Shown one piece after another: positions 52,733-61,955 of a stretch of DNA of 64,000 nt. The stretch covers positions 496,001 to 560,000 of the forward strand of contig NZ_JBBKBA010000002.1 in assembly GCF_038404985.1 (NCBI RefSeq), read 5' to 3'. The DNA comes from Ferrovibrio sp. MS7 (GTDB taxonomy: Bacteria; Pseudomonadota; Alphaproteobacteria; Ferrovibrionales; Ferrovibrionaceae). The notes under the pieces are model-generated. The model was given only the letters and a program-made list of their open reading frames with translations, did no database searches and had not been told where the DNA came from. Made by a program: the position numbers and the translations under genes. Within the stretch, counting starts at the first letter, position 1. Every line of letters begins with the position of its first letter.

Positions 52733-53914
52733 TTAGTAGGTCAACGGACCATCCACCATGGTGAAGCGGCCCGACTTGACCTGGAACAGGAAGGCCGAGT
52801 TGGAACCCTGGTGCTTGGTCTTGGAGAAGCTGATCACCGGGCCGCCGAAAATATCGCGGTAGCCTTCGATCGATTCCAGACCCGCCAGGAACTTCTCGGT
52901 GGTCAGATCCTTGCCGGCCTTGTCCAGCGCCTGGATGATCAGGTCGGCGATGACCTGGCCATAAACCGCGCCGATATTCGGGTCAGCGCCGTACTTCGCC
53001 TTGTAGGCATCCCACCAGGCCGCAACCACCGGGCTGGCGGTGTCGCGGTACGGCATCATGGTGCCGGCGCCAACATAGAGGCCTTCGGTGGCACCGCCCG
53101 GAGCGGAAGCCACGATCTGGTCGAAGCTGGCCGACTGGGCAACGAAATCGACATCCATCCAGCCCATCTTGCGGGCCGTGCCATAGGGCAGGATGGCGTC
53201 ACGCACGATCGAGCCGAGGCCGATGACGTCGCAACCCGCCGAGCGCAGCTTGGTGATCTGGGCGGTGAAGTCGGTGTCGGTCGGCTTGTTCGTGGCGGTC
53301 TCCAGCACCGGCATGTTCATGGCCTTGGCCTGATCCTGCACGGCGTCGAAGATTTCCTTGCCGAAATCGGTGTCCTGATAGAGCGAGCAGATCTTCTTGC
53401 GGCCCTTCTTTTCCACCATGTATTTCAGGCCGACGCGGACGTGGTCGTAGTAGGACGACTGCGTCACGAACTTCAGCGGGTGGAACGGCTCGGCCATCGA
53501 GCGCGCGGCGGTGAGCGGCGACAGGTTCGGCACGTTGGCCTTGAACTGCTCCGGGAACACCGCGTTGTTCATCGGCGTGCCGAGCGCGCCGGCCATCAGG
53601 AAGATCTTGTCACGGTTGATCAGCTTGTTCGCGGCCTGCACGGCACGCGGCACCTGATACTGGTGATCTTCCACGATCAGCTTCAGCTTGCGGCCATGCA
53701 CGCCGCCTTGGGCATTGATTTCATCGAAGCGCAGACGCACGGCATTCGACGACGTGACGCCGTAGCTCGCCGCCGGGCCAGACAGGTCGGTATGCATGCC
53801 GACCACCACTTCGTTCTTGCTCACGCCACGCACGCTCTGGGCATGGCCAGCGCCGGCCACAAGAGCCAGCGAGGCGGCAAGGGCGCCGCCAATCATCGCA
53901 GTCCTGATACGCAT
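52733..53914 (-). CDS. ABC transporter substrate-binding protein 3 (LivK/HAAT type)
   Basis: A 393-residue periplasmic binding protein, signal peptide 1-25 (AGHAQ), VVGMHTDLSGPAASYG, YQDTDFGKEIFDAVQDQ, GGATEG and IFGGPVISF motifs. It is the binding protein nearest the permease genes, 60 bases after the acyl-CoA synthetase, and so probably the original partner of LivHMGF. Confidence 0.9.
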   Translation of the reverse strand: MRIRTAMIGGALAASLALVAGAGHAQSVRGVSKNEVVVGMHTDLSGPAASYGVTSSNAVRLRFDEINAQGGVHGRKLKLIVEDHQYQVPRAVQAANKLINRDKIFLMAGALGTPMNNAVFPEQFKANVPNLSPLTAARSMAEPFHPLKFVTQSSYYDHVRVGLKYMVEKKGRKKICSLYQDTDFGKEIFDAVQDQAKAMNMPVLETATNKPTDTDFTAQITKLRSAGCDVIGLGSIVRDAILPYGTARKMGWMDVDFVAQSASFDQIVASAPGGATEGLYVGAGTMMPYRDTASPVVAAWWDAYKAKYGADPNIGAVYGQVIADLIIQALDKAGKDLTTEKFLAGLESIEGYRDIFGGPVISFSKTKHQGSNSAFLFQVKSGRFTMVDGPLTY

Positions 53915-53973
53915 CTCTGTCGTTCCTTCTCCAGGTTGGCCTATGGGACTTTTTTGAACCCCAAGGAGGCGGC

Positions 53974-55827
53974 TTATTCGCCGCCGCGGTACATTTCCTC
54001 GATCATATCCTTGTACTTTTCATTCACGAACTTGCGCTTCAGCTTCATCGTCGGCGTCAGTTCGTCATCCTCGGCCGTGAGCTGCTGCTCGATCAGCCGG
54101 AATTTCTTGATCGTCTCCACACGGGCGAAATTCTTGTTCACCTTCTCGATCTCCTGCCAGATCAGCTCCTGCACCTCGCGGGTGCGGCAGAGCGAGGCGA
54201 AGTTGGTGAAGGGAACGTTCAGGTCCTGGGCGTATTTCACCACGTTGTCATGGTCGATCATGATCAGGCAGGTGAGGAATTTGCGGCGGTCGCCGATCAC
54301 CACCGCATCCGAGATATAGGGGCTGAATTTCAGCTGATTCTCGATCTCGGAGGGTGTGATGTTCTTGCCGCCGGCAGTGATGATGATGTCCTTCATCCGG
54401 TCGGTGATCTTGACCCAGCCTTCATTGTCGATGAGACCGACATCGCCGGTATGCAGCCAGCCGTCCTTCACCGTCTCGGCGGTTTTGGTCGGATTGTTGA
54501 GATAGCCCATGAAAACATGCGGGCCGCGCAGCAGGATTTCGCCTTCGGGGCTGATCTTCACTTCCGTGTTCGGCACGCATTTGCCCACTGTGCCGAGCTT
54601 GAGGCGGTTATCCTGCGGCGCCGTGGCAAGGCCGACATTCTCGGTCTGGCCATAGACTTCGCGCATGTCCATGCCGAGCGCCAGATACCACTTGATCAGG
54701 TCGGGCGAAATCGGCGCGGCGCCCGTGGCAAGCCAGCGGCAGCGCTTGATGCCGATGATGCTCTTGACGTTCTTCAGCACCAGTTGATCGGCGAGCCAGA
54801 AAGCGGCGCGCAGGCCAAGCGAGGGGGTGCGGCCTTCCAGCTTGGTCTCGGCCATCAGGTAGCCGATGCCGAGCGCGTTCTTGTAGGCCCATTTGCCGAT
54901 CGGCGTGGCATCCTTCATGCGGATGGCAATGGCGGAGAAGAACTTCTCCCACAGGCGCGGCACGGCAAAGAACAGGGTCGGCTGCACTTCCTGCAGGTTC
55001 TGCGCCACCGTGTCCGGGCTTTCGGCGAAATTCACCGTCGAGCCGGATTTCAGCGGCCACAGCACGGTGAAACCGCGCTCGGCAATATGGCAGAGCGGCA
55101 GGAAGGAAAGCTGCTCATCGGACGGATACTGCTCCATCAGCTTGTAGCTATTCTCAAGCTGGAACAGCAGATTGCTGTGGCTGATCATGGCGCCTTTGGG
55201 TGCACCGGTGGTGCCTGAGGTATAGATCAGGATCGCCAGGTCATCGGGCTTGCCCTTGGCCAGCTCGGCTTCCCAGAAGCCGGGATGCTGTTCGCCGAAG
55301 GCCTGGCCAAGCTTGAGCAGCTCATCGAAGCTGATCACCATCGGGTCGCGGAAATCGCGCAGGCCCTCCATGTCGATCACGATGATCTTCTTCAGCGTCG
55401 GCACGCGGTCGCGCACCTCCAGCGCCTTGTCGAGCTGTTCCTCATTCTCGGCGATATAGACGACGGTGCGGCTGTCGTTGAGAATATACTCGACCTGCTT
55501 GGCGGAATCGGTGGTGTAAATGCCGTTCGTCACGCCGCCGATGCCCTGGGTGCCCATATCGGCATAGAGCCATTGCGGGTTACCTTCCGAGATCACCGAC
55601 ACGACATCGCCGCGCTTCACGCCAAGGGCAGCCAGCCCCAGGCCGGTATTCTTGGCATTTTCGCCATACTGGCGCCAGGTGATGGCATTCCAGATGCCGA
55701 AATCCTTCTCGCGCAGCGCGATGGCTTCGCCACGTTCGGCGCAGCGACGCCAGAAATAGCGCGGGATCGTATCGCGCTGGATGACTTCGAGAATGTCCTT
55801 GTCGATCGCCACGTTCATTGCGGTCAT
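53974..55827 (-). CDS. Long-chain acyl-CoA synthetase (AMP-forming)
   Basis: A 617-residue adenylate-forming enzyme of the FadD15/long-chain type: P-loop-like YTSGTTGAPKGA, motif GYLNNPTKTAE, hinge ITDRMKDIIITAGGKNITP, and a C-terminal KLKRK lysine region. It activates a carboxylic acid to its CoA thioester in the cytoplasm. Its place inside a liv-type operon suggests the transported ligand may be a carboxylate activated on arrival. GGAGAG precedes the ATG. Confidence 0.88.
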   Translation of the reverse strand: MTAMNVAIDKDILEVIQRDTIPRYFWRRCAERGEAIALREKDFGIWNAITWRQYGENAKNTGLGLAALGVKRGDVVSVISEGNPQWLYADMGTQGIGGVTNGIYTTDSAKQVEYILNDSRTVVYIAENEEQLDKALEVRDRVPTLKKIIVIDMEGLRDFRDPMVISFDELLKLGQAFGEQHPGFWEAELAKGKPDDLAILIYTSGTTGAPKGAMISHSNLLFQLENSYKLMEQYPSDEQLSFLPLCHIAERGFTVLWPLKSGSTVNFAESPDTVAQNLQEVQPTLFFAVPRLWEKFFSAIAIRMKDATPIGKWAYKNALGIGYLMAETKLEGRTPSLGLRAAFWLADQLVLKNVKSIIGIKRCRWLATGAAPISPDLIKWYLALGMDMREVYGQTENVGLATAPQDNRLKLGTVGKCVPNTEVKISPEGEILLRGPHVFMGYLNNPTKTAETVKDGWLHTGDVGLIDNEGWVKITDRMKDIIITAGGKNITPSEIENQLKFSPYISDAVVIGDRRKFLTCLIMIDHDNVVKYAQDLNVPFTNFASLCRTREVQELIWQEIEKVNKNFARVETIKKFRLIEQQLTAEDDELTPTMKLKRKFVNEKYKDMIEEMYRGGE

Positions 55828-55850
55828 GACGCTCTCCCCTATTCCCAGCC

Positions 55851-56624
55851 TCAGCGCCAGGTCTTGCGTTTCTTCCAGCGGCGCTTGCCGCGCACGCCCT
55901 CTTCCTTCTGGCCGAGGTAGAATTCCTTGATGTCTTCCTTCTCGAGCAGGCGCTCGCAGGTATCTTCCATCACGATGCGGCCAACCTCGAGCACATAGCC
56001 GAAATGCGCCGTATGCAGCGCCACATTGGCGTTCTGCTCAACGAGCAGGATAGTAGTGCCCTGCTCCTTGTTGATGCGCACAACAATCTCGAAGATTTCC
56101 TTCACCAGCTTCGGCGACAGGCCGAGCGAGGGCTCGTCCAGCAGCAGCAGCTTCGGGCGGCCCATCAGGGCGCGGCCAATCGCCAGCATCTGCTGCTCGC
56201 CACCCGACATCGAACCAGCCGGCTGGCTCTCGCGCTCTTTGAGACGCGGAAAATAGCTGAACACCAGATCGATATCCTTGGCGATGCCATCGCGGTCGCT
56301 CCGCGTATAGGCCCCCATCATCAGGTTCTCGCGCACCGTGAGGAACGGGAAGGTCTCGCGGCCTTCCGGCACATGACCGATGCCAAGCCGCATCACCTTG
56401 TCCGGATCCATCTTCTGGATCTCGCGGCCCTCGAAGATGACGCTACCCTTCTGCGGGTCCATGACGCCGGAGATGGTCTTGAGGATCGTGGTCTTGCCGG
56501 CGCCATTGGCGCCCAGGACCGTGACAATGGAGCCTTCCGGCACTTCCAGGCTGACGCCGCGAATGGCCATGATCGGACCGTAATAGGTCTCGATGTTCAA
56601 CAGCTTGAGGATCGGTTCCGCCAC
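55851..56624 (-). CDS. livF: Branched-chain amino acid-type ABC ATPase LivF
   Basis: A 257-residue ATPase: Walker A GANGAGKT (38-45), signature SGGEQQ, Walker B LLLLDEPSLG. The C-terminus carries an additional basic tail (GKRRWKKRKTWR) after the usual LivF end. It starts 3 bases after livG. Confidence 0.93.
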   Translation of the reverse strand: MAEPILKLLNIETYYGPIMAIRGVSLEVPEGSIVTVLGANGAGKTTILKTISGVMDPQKGSVIFEGREIQKMDPDKVMRLGIGHVPEGRETFPFLTVRENLMMGAYTRSDRDGIAKDIDLVFSYFPRLKERESQPAGSMSGGEQQMLAIGRALMGRPKLLLLDEPSLGLSPKLVKEIFEIVVRINKEQGTTILLVEQNANVALHTAHFGYVLEVGRIVMEDTCERLLEKEDIKEFYLGQKEEGVRGKRRWKKRKTWR

Positions 56625-56627
56625 GTG

Positions 56628-57386
56628 TCAGCCCCCCAGATACGCCTTGACCACTTCAGGGTGGCTCTGCACCTCGCGGGCGGTGCCGGTGGCCAGCACG
56701 CGGCCGTAATTCAGCGCCAGAACGCGGTCCGACACTTCGTTCACCAGGCTCATGTCGTGTTCCACCATCAGCACGCTGATACCGAGATCGTCGCGGATAT
56801 CCTGGATCCACCAGGCCATGTCCTCGGTTTCCTCGGTGTTGAGGCCCGAGGAAGGCTCGTCCAGCAGCAGCAGTTTCGGCTCGGTGCAGAGCGCGCGGGC
56901 CAGTTCCACCACCTTGCGCGCGCCATAAGGCAGATTCACGATCATGGTGTCGCGGTATTGCTGCAGGTCGAGGAAGTCGATCACCTCCTCCGCCTTCTCG
57001 CGATGCGCCACTTCCATTTTCCGCACGCTGGGCAGGAACAGCAATTCGGTGAGCAGGTTGGAGCCGCGATGGCAATGGCGACCGAGCAGCAGGTTCTGCA
57101 GCACCGTGGCATGCTCGAACAGCTCGATATTCTGGAAGGTGCGGGCGATGCCGAGCTTGGCGATATCATGCGGCGGCAGCCTGGTGATGTCCTGATCCTG
57201 GAATACCAGCCGGCCCTCGGTCGGGTTATAGATGCGGCTGATCAGGTTGAACACCGTGGTCTTGCCGGCGCCATTCGGGCCGATGATGGTGAACACGGTG
57301 CCCTGCTCGACCTCGAAGTCGACCCCGTCCACCGCCTTGATGCCACCGAAGTTGATGGCGATGTTTTCGGCTTTGAAGAAGGTCAC
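56628..57386 (-). CDS. livG: Branched-chain amino acid-type ABC ATPase LivG
   Basis: A 252-residue ATPase: Walker A GPNGAGKT (36-43), a LivG-style signature region (LPYGARKVVELARAL) and Walker B LLLLDEPSSG. Its ATG overlaps the livM stop by 4 bases (ATGA). Confidence 0.93.
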   Translation of the reverse strand: MTFFKAENIAINFGGIKAVDGVDFEVEQGTVFTIIGPNGAGKTTVFNLISRIYNPTEGRLVFQDQDITRLPPHDIAKLGIARTFQNIELFEHATVLQNLLLGRHCHRGSNLLTELLFLPSVRKMEVAHREKAEEVIDFLDLQQYRDTMIVNLPYGARKVVELARALCTEPKLLLLDEPSSGLNTEETEDMAWWIQDIRDDLGISVLMVEHDMSLVNEVSDRVLALNYGRVLATGTAREVQSHPEVVKAYLGG

Positions 57387-58459
57387 CGGTTGCGCTCCGA
57401 CTTGGTGTAGGACTTCTGCTTCTTGAATGTCGCCCGCTTGTACATCGGGAACAGCGAGAAGAAGAGCTTCAGCTTGAGCCAGCGGCCATAGATGCCGTAG
57501 GGCTCGAACAGAATGAAGCAGACCAGGATGAGGCCGAACAGGCCGGGCTCGAGGCCCGGCTGGCGCGCAATAGTTTCAGGCAGGTAGTCGCGGCCGATGG
57601 CGATCAGCACCGGCAAGGCGCCCACGAAGGCCGCGCCGTAGATGGCGCCGTGGATCGAGCCGAGGCCGCCCACCACCACCATCAGCAGCAACTGGATCGA
57701 GAGCAGGATGTTGAAGGCATCCGGCGCGAGATAGCCGATCTTGTGCCCGAACAATGCGCCGCCGAAGCCGGTGAAGCCGGCCGAGACGGCGAAGGCCGTG
57801 GTCTTGTAGCGCGCCAGATTGACGCCCATCGACTGAGCCGCAACCTCGGAATCGCGGATGGCGATGAAGGCGCGGCCGGTTGGCGAGCGCAACAGGTTCA
57901 GCGCCGCCAGCACCGCCAGCACCAGGCAGAAGAAGGTGAGATAATAGAACGGCACGTCGTCGGTCAGCGCGACGCCGAAATACTCTGGACGCGAAACCGC
58001 GAAGCCCTTGAAGCCACCAGTGACGCTTTCCCATTTCACCAGCACGTGCTCGATGATGAAGGCGAAGGCCAGCGTGACAATGGCGAGGTAGAGGCCGGTG
58101 AGCTTCAGCACGCGCGAACCGATCACCATGCCGATGAAGGCCGAGAGCAGCGTTGCCGCTGTGATGGCGATGATGAACGGCACGCCGTGGTGCAGCAGCA
58201 CTGCATGCGTGTACGCGCCGATGCCAAGAAACGCGGCATGGCCCAGCGACACCTGCCCGGTATAGCCGGTAAGCAGCATCAGGCCGATGCCAACGATGGA
58301 GAGGATGAAGACGTAGGAAATCTCGCCGAGCCAGAAATCCTCCAGCACGAAAGGCGCCAGCAGCAGCACGAGCAAAAGCAGCCCGTACCAGAAGCGGTCC
58401 ACCTTGTCGCGGGTGAGGTTGATATCCTGGTTATAGTCGGTCTTGAAGAAGAAACGCAT
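57383..58459 (-). CDS. livM: Branched-chain amino acid-type ABC permease LivM
   Basis: A 358-residue inner-membrane permease with about ten membrane segments, typical TGYTGQVSLGHAAFLGIGAY motif and GGLGSIHG EAA-like loop. It begins 3 bases after livH and ends in a charged cytoplasmic tail (FKKQKSYTKSERNR). Confidence 0.92.
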   Translation of the reverse strand: MRFFFKTDYNQDINLTRDKVDRFWYGLLLLVLLLAPFVLEDFWLGEISYVFILSIVGIGLMLLTGYTGQVSLGHAAFLGIGAYTHAVLLHHGVPFIIAITAATLLSAFIGMVIGSRVLKLTGLYLAIVTLAFAFIIEHVLVKWESVTGGFKGFAVSRPEYFGVALTDDVPFYYLTFFCLVLAVLAALNLLRSPTGRAFIAIRDSEVAAQSMGVNLARYKTTAFAVSAGFTGFGGALFGHKIGYLAPDAFNILLSIQLLLMVVVGGLGSIHGAIYGAAFVGALPVLIAIGRDYLPETIARQPGLEPGLFGLILVCFILFEPYGIYGRWLKLKLFFSLFPMYKRATFKKQKSYTKSERNR

Positions 58460-58462
58460 GAC

Positions 58463-59335
58463 CTACACCCGCTTGCGACCGATATTGCCGAACAGCCCCT
58501 GCGGACGCAGGAACAGCACCAGCAGGATGACGATGTAGGCCGCCACATCCTTGAGGCCTTCTTCAAGGTAGACGCCGGAGAACTGCTCAATGACACCGAT
58601 CACCATGCCACCGATCACCGCACCGGGGATCGAGCCGAAGCCGCCGAGCACGGCGGCGGCGAAAGCCTTGAGGCCGAGCAGGCCCATGGTGACATCGATC
58701 AGCGCCACCGGCGCCAGCAGCAGGCCGGCCACGGCGGCAACGCCGGCCGAGATCGCCCAGATCAGCGAGAAGATCATCTTCACCGGAATGCCCATGTAGT
58801 AGGCGGCGAGCTGGTTCTGCGACGCTGCCTGCATCGCCACGCCAATACGGGTGTAGCGGAAGAAGGCGAACAGCATTGCACAGAGGATCGCGGTGCCGGC
58901 GATGATCGAAAGGGAGACATTGGCAATCAGCAGGCCGCCAAGCCGGGTGACGCCACCAGTGAATGGCGTTTCGAAGGCGCGCGTTTCGGTGCCCCAGGTC
59001 ATCGAGGCGCCGGCGCGGAAGATGAAACCGAGGCCGATGGTGAGCATCACCACGGCGAATTGCGGCTGGCCAATCACCTGGCGCAGAATCAGGGCGTCGA
59101 GCAGGTAGCCGAATGCGGCCATCACCAGGACTGCGGCAACGAAGCCGACCCAGTAATTATAGCCCATCAGCTCGATGACGGTGAAGGCGACGAAGGCCCC
59201 CAGCATCATCAGGTCGCCCTGGGCGAAATTCACCATTTCGGTGGCTTTGTAAATCAGCACGAAACCGAGCGCGACTAGGCCGTAGATGCAACCTGATGCC
59301 AGGCCGTTCAACAGCAACTGAACGATCTCAGACAG
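58463..59335 (-). CDS. livH: Branched-chain amino acid-type ABC permease LivH (CTG start)
   Basis: A 290-residue permease: NGLASGCIYGLVALGFVLIYKATEM start and GGFGSIPGAVIGG loop. A perfect ribosome binding site AGGGAGGAGG (59350-59341) is followed 5 bases later by CTG (59335), which begins LSEIVQLLLNG, the normal family N-terminus (MSEIVQ...). The next in-frame start is a TTG at 59317, too far from that site. So CTG is the most likely start codon. First gene of the liv unit. Confidence 0.87.
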   Translation of the reverse strand: MSEIVQLLLNGLASGCIYGLVALGFVLIYKATEMVNFAQGDLMMLGAFVAFTVIELMGYNYWVGFVAAVLVMAAFGYLLDALILRQVIGQPQFAVVMLTIGLGFIFRAGASMTWGTETRAFETPFTGGVTRLGGLLIANVSLSIIAGTAILCAMLFAFFRYTRIGVAMQAASQNQLAAYYMGIPVKMIFSLIWAISAGVAAVAGLLLAPVALIDVTMGLLGLKAFAAAVLGGFGSIPGAVIGGMVIGVIEQFSGVYLEEGLKDVAAYIVILLVLFLRPQGLFGNIGRKRV

Positions 59336-59506
59336 CTTAGCCTCCTCCCTTGCCGGCGCTTTTCGCGCCTGACGATTCTGTGCTTATGTTTGCCGTCAAG
59401 GTTGAAACATTATGGAAGGGCGCGGGGCGGGTCAATCCGTTTCCGGCTCGGATGAACCACGGTAACGTGACGTAACGTCAATATTTTTCCCGGGAGCGGC
59501 GCAGGT

Positions 59507-60415
59507 ATGAACATCCCCTTCGTGAAGCAGTTGGACTTCACCTATGGCCAGGCCGCACGGCTGACCCCCCTGGTGCGGCGCGTGGTGGCGCAGAACCCCT
59601 CGGCTTTCACCTTCCACGGTACCGGCACCTATATCATCGGCCAGGGCAAGGTGGCGGTGATCGACCCCGGGCCGGATGATCCGGCGCATATCCAGGCCTT
59701 GCTGGACAGTATCCCGGGCGAGACGGTGAGCCATATCCTGATCACCCATACCCACCGCGACCATTCTCCTGGCGCCGCGCTGCTCAAAAAGCACACAAAT
59801 GCGCCAAGCTACGGCTTCGGTCCGCATCCGGTTTCACCGGGCGGCGGTATGGTGGAGGAAGGCGGCGACTATGATTACCGCCCCGATGTGATACTCAAGG
59901 ATGGCGATGTGGTGCAGGGCGAAAGCTGGACCGTTACCGCACTGCACACGCCGGGCCATATCTCGAACCACCTCTGCTTCTCGCTGCATGAGGAAGCGGC
60001 GCTGTTTTCCGGCGATCATGTCATGGGCTGGTCAACCACGGTGATCTCGCCGCCGGATGGCAACATGACGGATTATTACGCCTCGTTGCGCAAATTGCTG
60101 CCCCGCAGCGAAACCGTTTATTATCCCACCCACGGTGCGCCGATTGGCCAGGCCACCACCGGCATCACGCCGCAAGCCTTTGTTACAGGGCTGATCAAGC
60201 ATCGCGAGGCGCGCGAGGCGCAGATCATGGCCTGCCTGGCCAACGGGCCGCAGACCATCCCGGCCATGGTTGAACGCATGTACGCCGATGTGCCGAAGCA
60301 ACTGCACGGCGCCGCCGGCCGCTCGGTGCTGGCGCATCTCATTCACATGGTGTCGGATGGGCGGGTGAAGGCCGCGCCTGCCGCCAACGAAACCGCATTA
60401 TACAGCGCCGCTTAA
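59507..60415 (+). CDS. MBL-fold metallo-hydrolase (LACTB2-like)
   Basis: A 302-residue metallo-beta-lactamase-fold hydrolase: metal motif HTHRDH (His81, His83, Asp85, His86), later TPGHISNH and SGDH. A C-terminal winged-helix-like extension (about 225-290) is typical of the LACTB2/RNase Z-related group. Substrate uncertain: RNA or small ester. It is divergent from livH. Confidence 0.83.
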   Translation: MNIPFVKQLDFTYGQAARLTPLVRRVVAQNPSAFTFHGTGTYIIGQGKVAVIDPGPDDPAHIQALLDSIPGETVSHILITHTHRDHSPGAALLKKHTNAPSYGFGPHPVSPGGGMVEEGGDYDYRPDVILKDGDVVQGESWTVTALHTPGHISNHLCFSLHEEAALFSGDHVMGWSTTVISPPDGNMTDYYASLRKLLPRSETVYYPTHGAPIGQATTGITPQAFVTGLIKHREAREAQIMACLANGPQTIPAMVERMYADVPKQLHGAAGRSVLAHLIHMVSDGRVKAAPAANETALYSAA

Positions 60416-60534
60416 ACAGAACCGTATGATTACCGATTAACGCCTGCTGCGGGTTTCCATTGCCAACACCCTACGGTAGCGGCAAACTGGCAACCGCCGA
60501 CAGAATGGCGGCAACCTTAGGCACGAGGGGATCG

Positions 60535-61086
60535 GTGAGCAGTACGCTTGATGACGAGATCCGTGAATCGACATACCCGCGCATCGTGGGTTTCGGTTTC
60601 CTGGACAATTGCTCGCCCAAAATCCGCCGCATGTGGGAATACTGGAACGCGCAACGTGGCGACCGGCTAATGCCATCGCGCCAGGATATCGACCCACTGC
60701 AGATGCCGCGCGACCTGCTGCCCTGCATCCTGCTCACCGAAGTGCTGCCGGAAGCGCCCTGGCTGCGCTATCGCCTGGTCGGCACCGCCCAAGCCGCCTT
60801 GCGCGGCCGCGATCCTACCGGCCAGCCGGTGCATGGCAATTACATGGGCGCCCATCTCGGCATCCCCGGCGACGATGTGATGCTGAACTACCGTATTGTG
60901 ATCGAGAAGCGCACCGTGGTTTACACCTACAATCCGATCATCGGCGCCATGCCCGATGGCAGTTCGATGCGCCAGATGCCATGGCATGCCAGCAGTTCGG
61001 TGCTGATGCCGCTCTCAAGCGATGGCGACAATGTGGACATGGTGTTCTGCTTCAGCGACCTGGATAAGGATGGCCTGCACCCATGA
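60535..61086 (+). CDS. PAS-domain protein (PAS_5 type)
   Basis: A 183-residue protein with one PAS_5-like domain common in alphaproteobacteria: WEYWNAQRG ... LPCILLTEVLP ... RYRLVGTA and a C-terminal strand pair (SSVLMPLSSDGDNVD). No output domain. GTG start at 60535 with GAGGGG upstream; ATG 60505 is an alternative. Its stop overlaps the next ATG by 4 bases, implying coupling to the acetyltransferase-like gene. Confidence 0.7.
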   Translation: MSSTLDDEIRESTYPRIVGFGFLDNCSPKIRRMWEYWNAQRGDRLMPSRQDIDPLQMPRDLLPCILLTEVLPEAPWLRYRLVGTAQAALRGRDPTGQPVHGNYMGAHLGIPGDDVMLNYRIVIEKRTVVYTYNPIIGAMPDGSSMRQMPWHASSSVLMPLSSDGDNVDMVFCFSDLDKDGLHP

Positions 61087-61349
61087 GTTCCGCATCCATG
61101 AATAGCGTGACCGACAACACCGCCCGCAGCCAGTACGAACTGGACGTGAATGGCCAGACGGTGTTCGCCCGCTATCGCCGCCAGGAGGGCCAGACCCTGA
61201 TCCTGCATGTGGAAGCGCCCGTAAATTTGCGCGGCACCGGCGCCGCCGACCGACTGATGCGCGGCATCGTCGCGCTCGCCGCCGAGCAGGGCACGACTTT
61301 GGTGCCGCTCTGCTCCTATGCCCGCGCCTGGATGGCGCGGCATCCCTGA
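61083..61349 (+). CDS. Small GNAT-like N-acetyltransferase (YjdJ-type)
   Basis: An 88-residue single-domain protein of the short GNAT-like family: LILHVEAPVNLRGTGAADRLM carries the RGxGxA acetyl-CoA loop, and the end VPLCSYARAWMARHP matches the conserved PxCxY...HP signature. Substrate unknown. ATGA overlap with the PAS gene. Confidence 0.78.
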   Translation: MSSASMNSVTDNTARSQYELDVNGQTVFARYRRQEGQTLILHVEAPVNLRGTGAADRLMRGIVALAAEQGTTLVPLCSYARAWMARHP

Positions 61350-61355
61350 TAGGGA

Positions 61356-61955
61356 TTAGTTGAGAAATATAGTGTGCCTACAGTTTTCCAAGACATGGCC
61401 GAGCTTGGAAACCGCTTTTGCAAGTTCAGAGGGGATATATCTTTTCCTGAATGCGTCCAATTCCGTTGGAGACATGGGTCGATCATCGACCGTTCTGTAA
61501 TAGCGAATTCTATACGAATCTATCAAACCAACAACAATCGCATATCGCCGGAGCCGGTTATCACTATCGCATATCCAGGTCTCACTGTGTAGGCTGTGAC
61601 TTACTACAGTGATAATGCCGCCCCTTAACGTCCCACCGGTTTTCCTGCTGAACTCATCAAGGATCACTCCATAGCGCGCGGCGGGGCTCAAGTCTTCGAC
61701 AAGGAAGACGACAAGATCAGCGTCCCGCAAAGCGCTGCGCTGCAATTTGACATCACCGGCTCCTTGCTTGGCGAAGTATTCGTCAACAGAAGCCTTTGTT
61801 ACGGGCGAGAAATCTTCGCCGCCAAACATATCGAGGATGGCGATGCGGACTGGCCGCTCAATACCAGGAAGGCGGTCTTGAGCGGCACAGCCAGCAAGGA
61901 AAAAGAGCAGTACCGCTACTAAGAGCCGGCACCGCATATGGATAGTCGCAATCAT
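61356..61955 (-). CDS. Lipoprotein after acyl-CoA synthetase gene
   Basis: A 199-residue lipoprotein with lipobox LAGCAAQ near residue 23 and a globular body that contains two Cys ([17 protein letters not shown]). No family recognised. The ATG at 61955 overlaps the synthetase stop by 4 bases (ATGA); an internal ATG at 61937 would also keep the signal. AT content is higher than in its neighbours, which hints at a recent arrival. Confidence 0.6.
   Translation of the reverse strand: MIATIHMRCRLLVAVLLFFLAGCAAQDRLPGIERPVRIAILDMFGGEDFSPVTKASVDEYFAKQGAGDVKLQRSALRDADLVVFLVEDLSPAARYGVILDEFSRKTGGTLRGGIITVVSHSLHSETWICDSDNRLRRYAIVVGLIDSYRIRYYRTVDDRPMSPTELDAFRKRYIPSELAKAVSKLGHVLENCRHTIFLN

Noticed and set aside
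52451-54319. 622-codon open frame antisense to two binding-protein genes and part of the synthetase gene
   Set aside because: It crosses several real genes and a terminator and has no recognisable domain.
57650-59278. 542-codon open frame antisense to livM/livH
   Set aside because: Composition is Gln/His/Asp-rich shadow of membrane-protein codons; the permease genes are clear.
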